Of a stretch of DNA of 14,814 nt, positions 13,817-14,814 are shown piece after piece (position 1 is the stretch's first letter; every line of letters begins with the position of its first letter). The stretch spans positions 1 to 14,814 of the forward strand of contig JABDIZ010000389.1 in the NCBI GenBank assembly GCA_013003465.1, given 5' to 3'. This stretch comes from Rhodothermaceae bacterium (GTDB taxonomy: Bacteria > Bacteroidota > Rhodothermia > Rhodothermales > Rubricoccaceae). Made by a program: the position numbers and the translations under genes. The notes beneath the pieces were generated by a model. The model ran no database searches. It saw only the letters and a program-made list of their open reading frames with translations, and was not told where the DNA came from.

Positions 13817-14296
13817 ATGAGCAAACGCCGCCAGGTCCGCGAACGTGTGCTGCAAGCCCTCTACGCCGAGCAGGTCAGCGGCGACGAGCCCGAGCACATC
13901 ATTGCCACGTTGCTGCGCCCCACGTTTGGCGACGAGCCGGCATACTTCCGGTTCGCCGAGAAGCTCTTCCTCCGCGGCCTCGATGTGCGTGACGAGACGG
14001 ATGTCCTTACGAAGCGCCACGTCGAGAACTGGGAACTGGAGCGCCTCGCGCTCACCGACCGCCTCGTGATTCGGATGGCGGTAGCGGAGTTGCTTTATTT
14101 CGAAGACATCCCGCCGAAGGTGACGCTCAACGAAGCGCTGGAAATCGCCAAGGCGTTTTCGACCGACAAAAGTGGATCGTTTGTCAACGGCATGCTCGAT
14201 GCGATCCTCCACCAACTTCGGGACGAGGGGCGGTTGGCGAAGTCCGGCCGCGGCCTCGTTGGCATGCCGGTCACGCCCCCCTCGTCTGACTCCTGA
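13817..14296 (+). CDS. nusB: transcription antitermination factor NusB
   Basis: The 159-residue protein is the small all-helical NusB, which with NusE (ribosomal protein S10) binds boxA RNA and supports rRNA antitermination. Family features are the basic arginine-rich start SKRRQVRERVLQALYAEQ, the central LALTDRLVIRMAVAELLYFEDIPPKVTLNEALEIAKAF, and the C-terminal SFVNGMLDAIL. I chose the ATG at 13817 because it places the RNA-binding helix at the N-terminus; the open frame far upstream overlaps comEC and is not coding. The last 20 or so residues extend slightly beyond the usual end. No Shine-Dalgarno is seen. The phosphatase gene begins 46 bp downstream, so the two may be co-transcribed. Confidence 0.95.
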   Translation: MSKRRQVRERVLQALYAEQVSGDEPEHIIATLLRPTFGDEPAYFRFAEKLFLRGLDVRDETDVLTKRHVENWELERLALTDRLVIRMAVAELLYFEDIPPKVTLNEALEIAKAFSTDKSGSFVNGMLDAILHQLRDEGRLAKSGRGLVGMPVTPPSSDS

Positions 14297-14342
14297 ACGG
14301 TTGCGCGCCGCCGCGCCGGGTCCTCGTCCAGGCCCTCCCTCC

Positions 14343-14814
14343 ATGCTCTACGCCATCGGCGACATCCACGGCTGCGCCGCCACACTCGACCGCCTCCTCG
14401 ACCGCCTCGCGCCGACCCCCGACGACCACCTCGTCTTCATCGGTGACTACGTAGACCGCGGCCCAGACTCGAAAGGCGTGCTCGACCGGCTGCTCGCGAT
14501 GGAAGCAGCGGTGGAGGACGGCACGGGGCCGCGCTGCACGTTCCTGCGGGGCAACCACGACCAGATGATGCTGGATTACGTGGATGGCCTCCCCGATGCC
14601 TTCGAACTGTGGCGCATCAACGGCGGGCTCGCCACGCTCGCCAGCTACATGAGCGAGGGGGCGTACCAGATTCCGCCCGCGCACGTCGCGTTCCTGCGCC
14701 GCACAGAGATGGTTTTGGAGACCGACGACTTCGTGTTCGTCCACGCCGGGCTCAACCCGAAGCAGACGATTGCGGAGAACCTGGCCCAACTCGACTCGCG
14801 CGTCATCCTCTGGA
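14343..14814 (+). CDS. PPP-family metallophosphatase (partial, runs off the window)
   Basis: The first 157 codons of a calcineurin-like phosphatase are present and no stop occurs before the window edge. The metal-binding motifs of the PPP family appear in order: GDIHG at 6-10, GDYVDRG at 34-40, GNHD at 70-73 (aspartate where eukaryotic enzymes have glutamate) and VHAG at 133-136. These bind two metal ions and position the phosphate. Bacterial members act as protein serine/threonine phosphatases or dinucleoside-polyphosphate hydrolases; the sequence does not decide which. The ATG at 14343 precedes MLYAIGDIHG, the normal start of such proteins. The bases before it are pyrimidine-rich with no Shine-Dalgarno. 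It follows nusB closely on the same strand. Confidence 0.92.
   Translation, partial: MLYAIGDIHGCAATLDRLLDRLAPTPDDHLVFIGDYVDRGPDSKGVLDRLLAMEAAVEDGTGPRCTFLRGNHDQMMLDYVDGLPDAFELWRINGGLATLASYMSEGAYQIPPAHVAFLRRTEMVLETDDFVFVHAGLNPKQTIAENLAQLDSRVILW

Noticed and set aside
14271..14789. Minus-strand frame opposite the phosphatase
   Set aside because: The plus strand carries all PPP motifs in order; the minus frame is a shadow.

Overview
The window is high-GC DNA (roughly 60-65% by eye) carrying a SusC/SusD outer-membrane pair, a LytTR response regulator, pgi, a double-domain universal stress protein, comEC, nusB and a PPP-type phosphatase. SusC/SusD points to the Bacteroidota/Rhodothermota lineage. 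The high GC, acidic proteins and promoter motifs of the TAnnTTTG type fit the Rhodothermales (Rhodothermus/Salinibacter/Rubricoccus relatives). I cannot place it to genus.

Layout. 16-516 is an unrecognised small gene of about 52% GC, followed closely by a Tat-exported PLP aminotransferase (543-1811, +). A strong hairpin separates it from the convergent susD-like (1881-3368, -) and susC-like (3459-6332, -) genes. Upstream of susC is a 470-bp gene-free leader with two pairs of direct repeats, each pair spaced 20 bp, and two hairpins. Beyond it, on the same strand, lies a LytTR-family regulator (6802-7596, -) whose receiver domain has lost most of its phosphorylation-site residues. Divergent from it is pgi (7939-9213, +).

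The most notable part is the 580-bp gap between pgi and the stress-protein gene (9214-9793). It holds eight exact TGTGGA/TCCACA cores of DnaA boxes within about 350 bp, then a 29-bp tract of about 10% GC. I read this as a candidate chromosomal replication origin (oriC). Next come the USP gene (9794-10648, +), another low-GC unrecognised gene (10659-11102, +), convergent comEC (11125-13626, -), and divergent nusB (13817-14296, +) followed by a metallophosphatase cut by the window end (14343-14814, +).

How the genes relate. SusC/SusD form one TonB-dependent uptake complex, probably in one operon. The LytTR protein is the obvious candidate regulator of it, and the paired repeats between them are a plausible operator. 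The remaining genes are mostly housekeeping and unrelated to one another. No CRISPR array, insertion sequence, tRNA or rRNA was seen.
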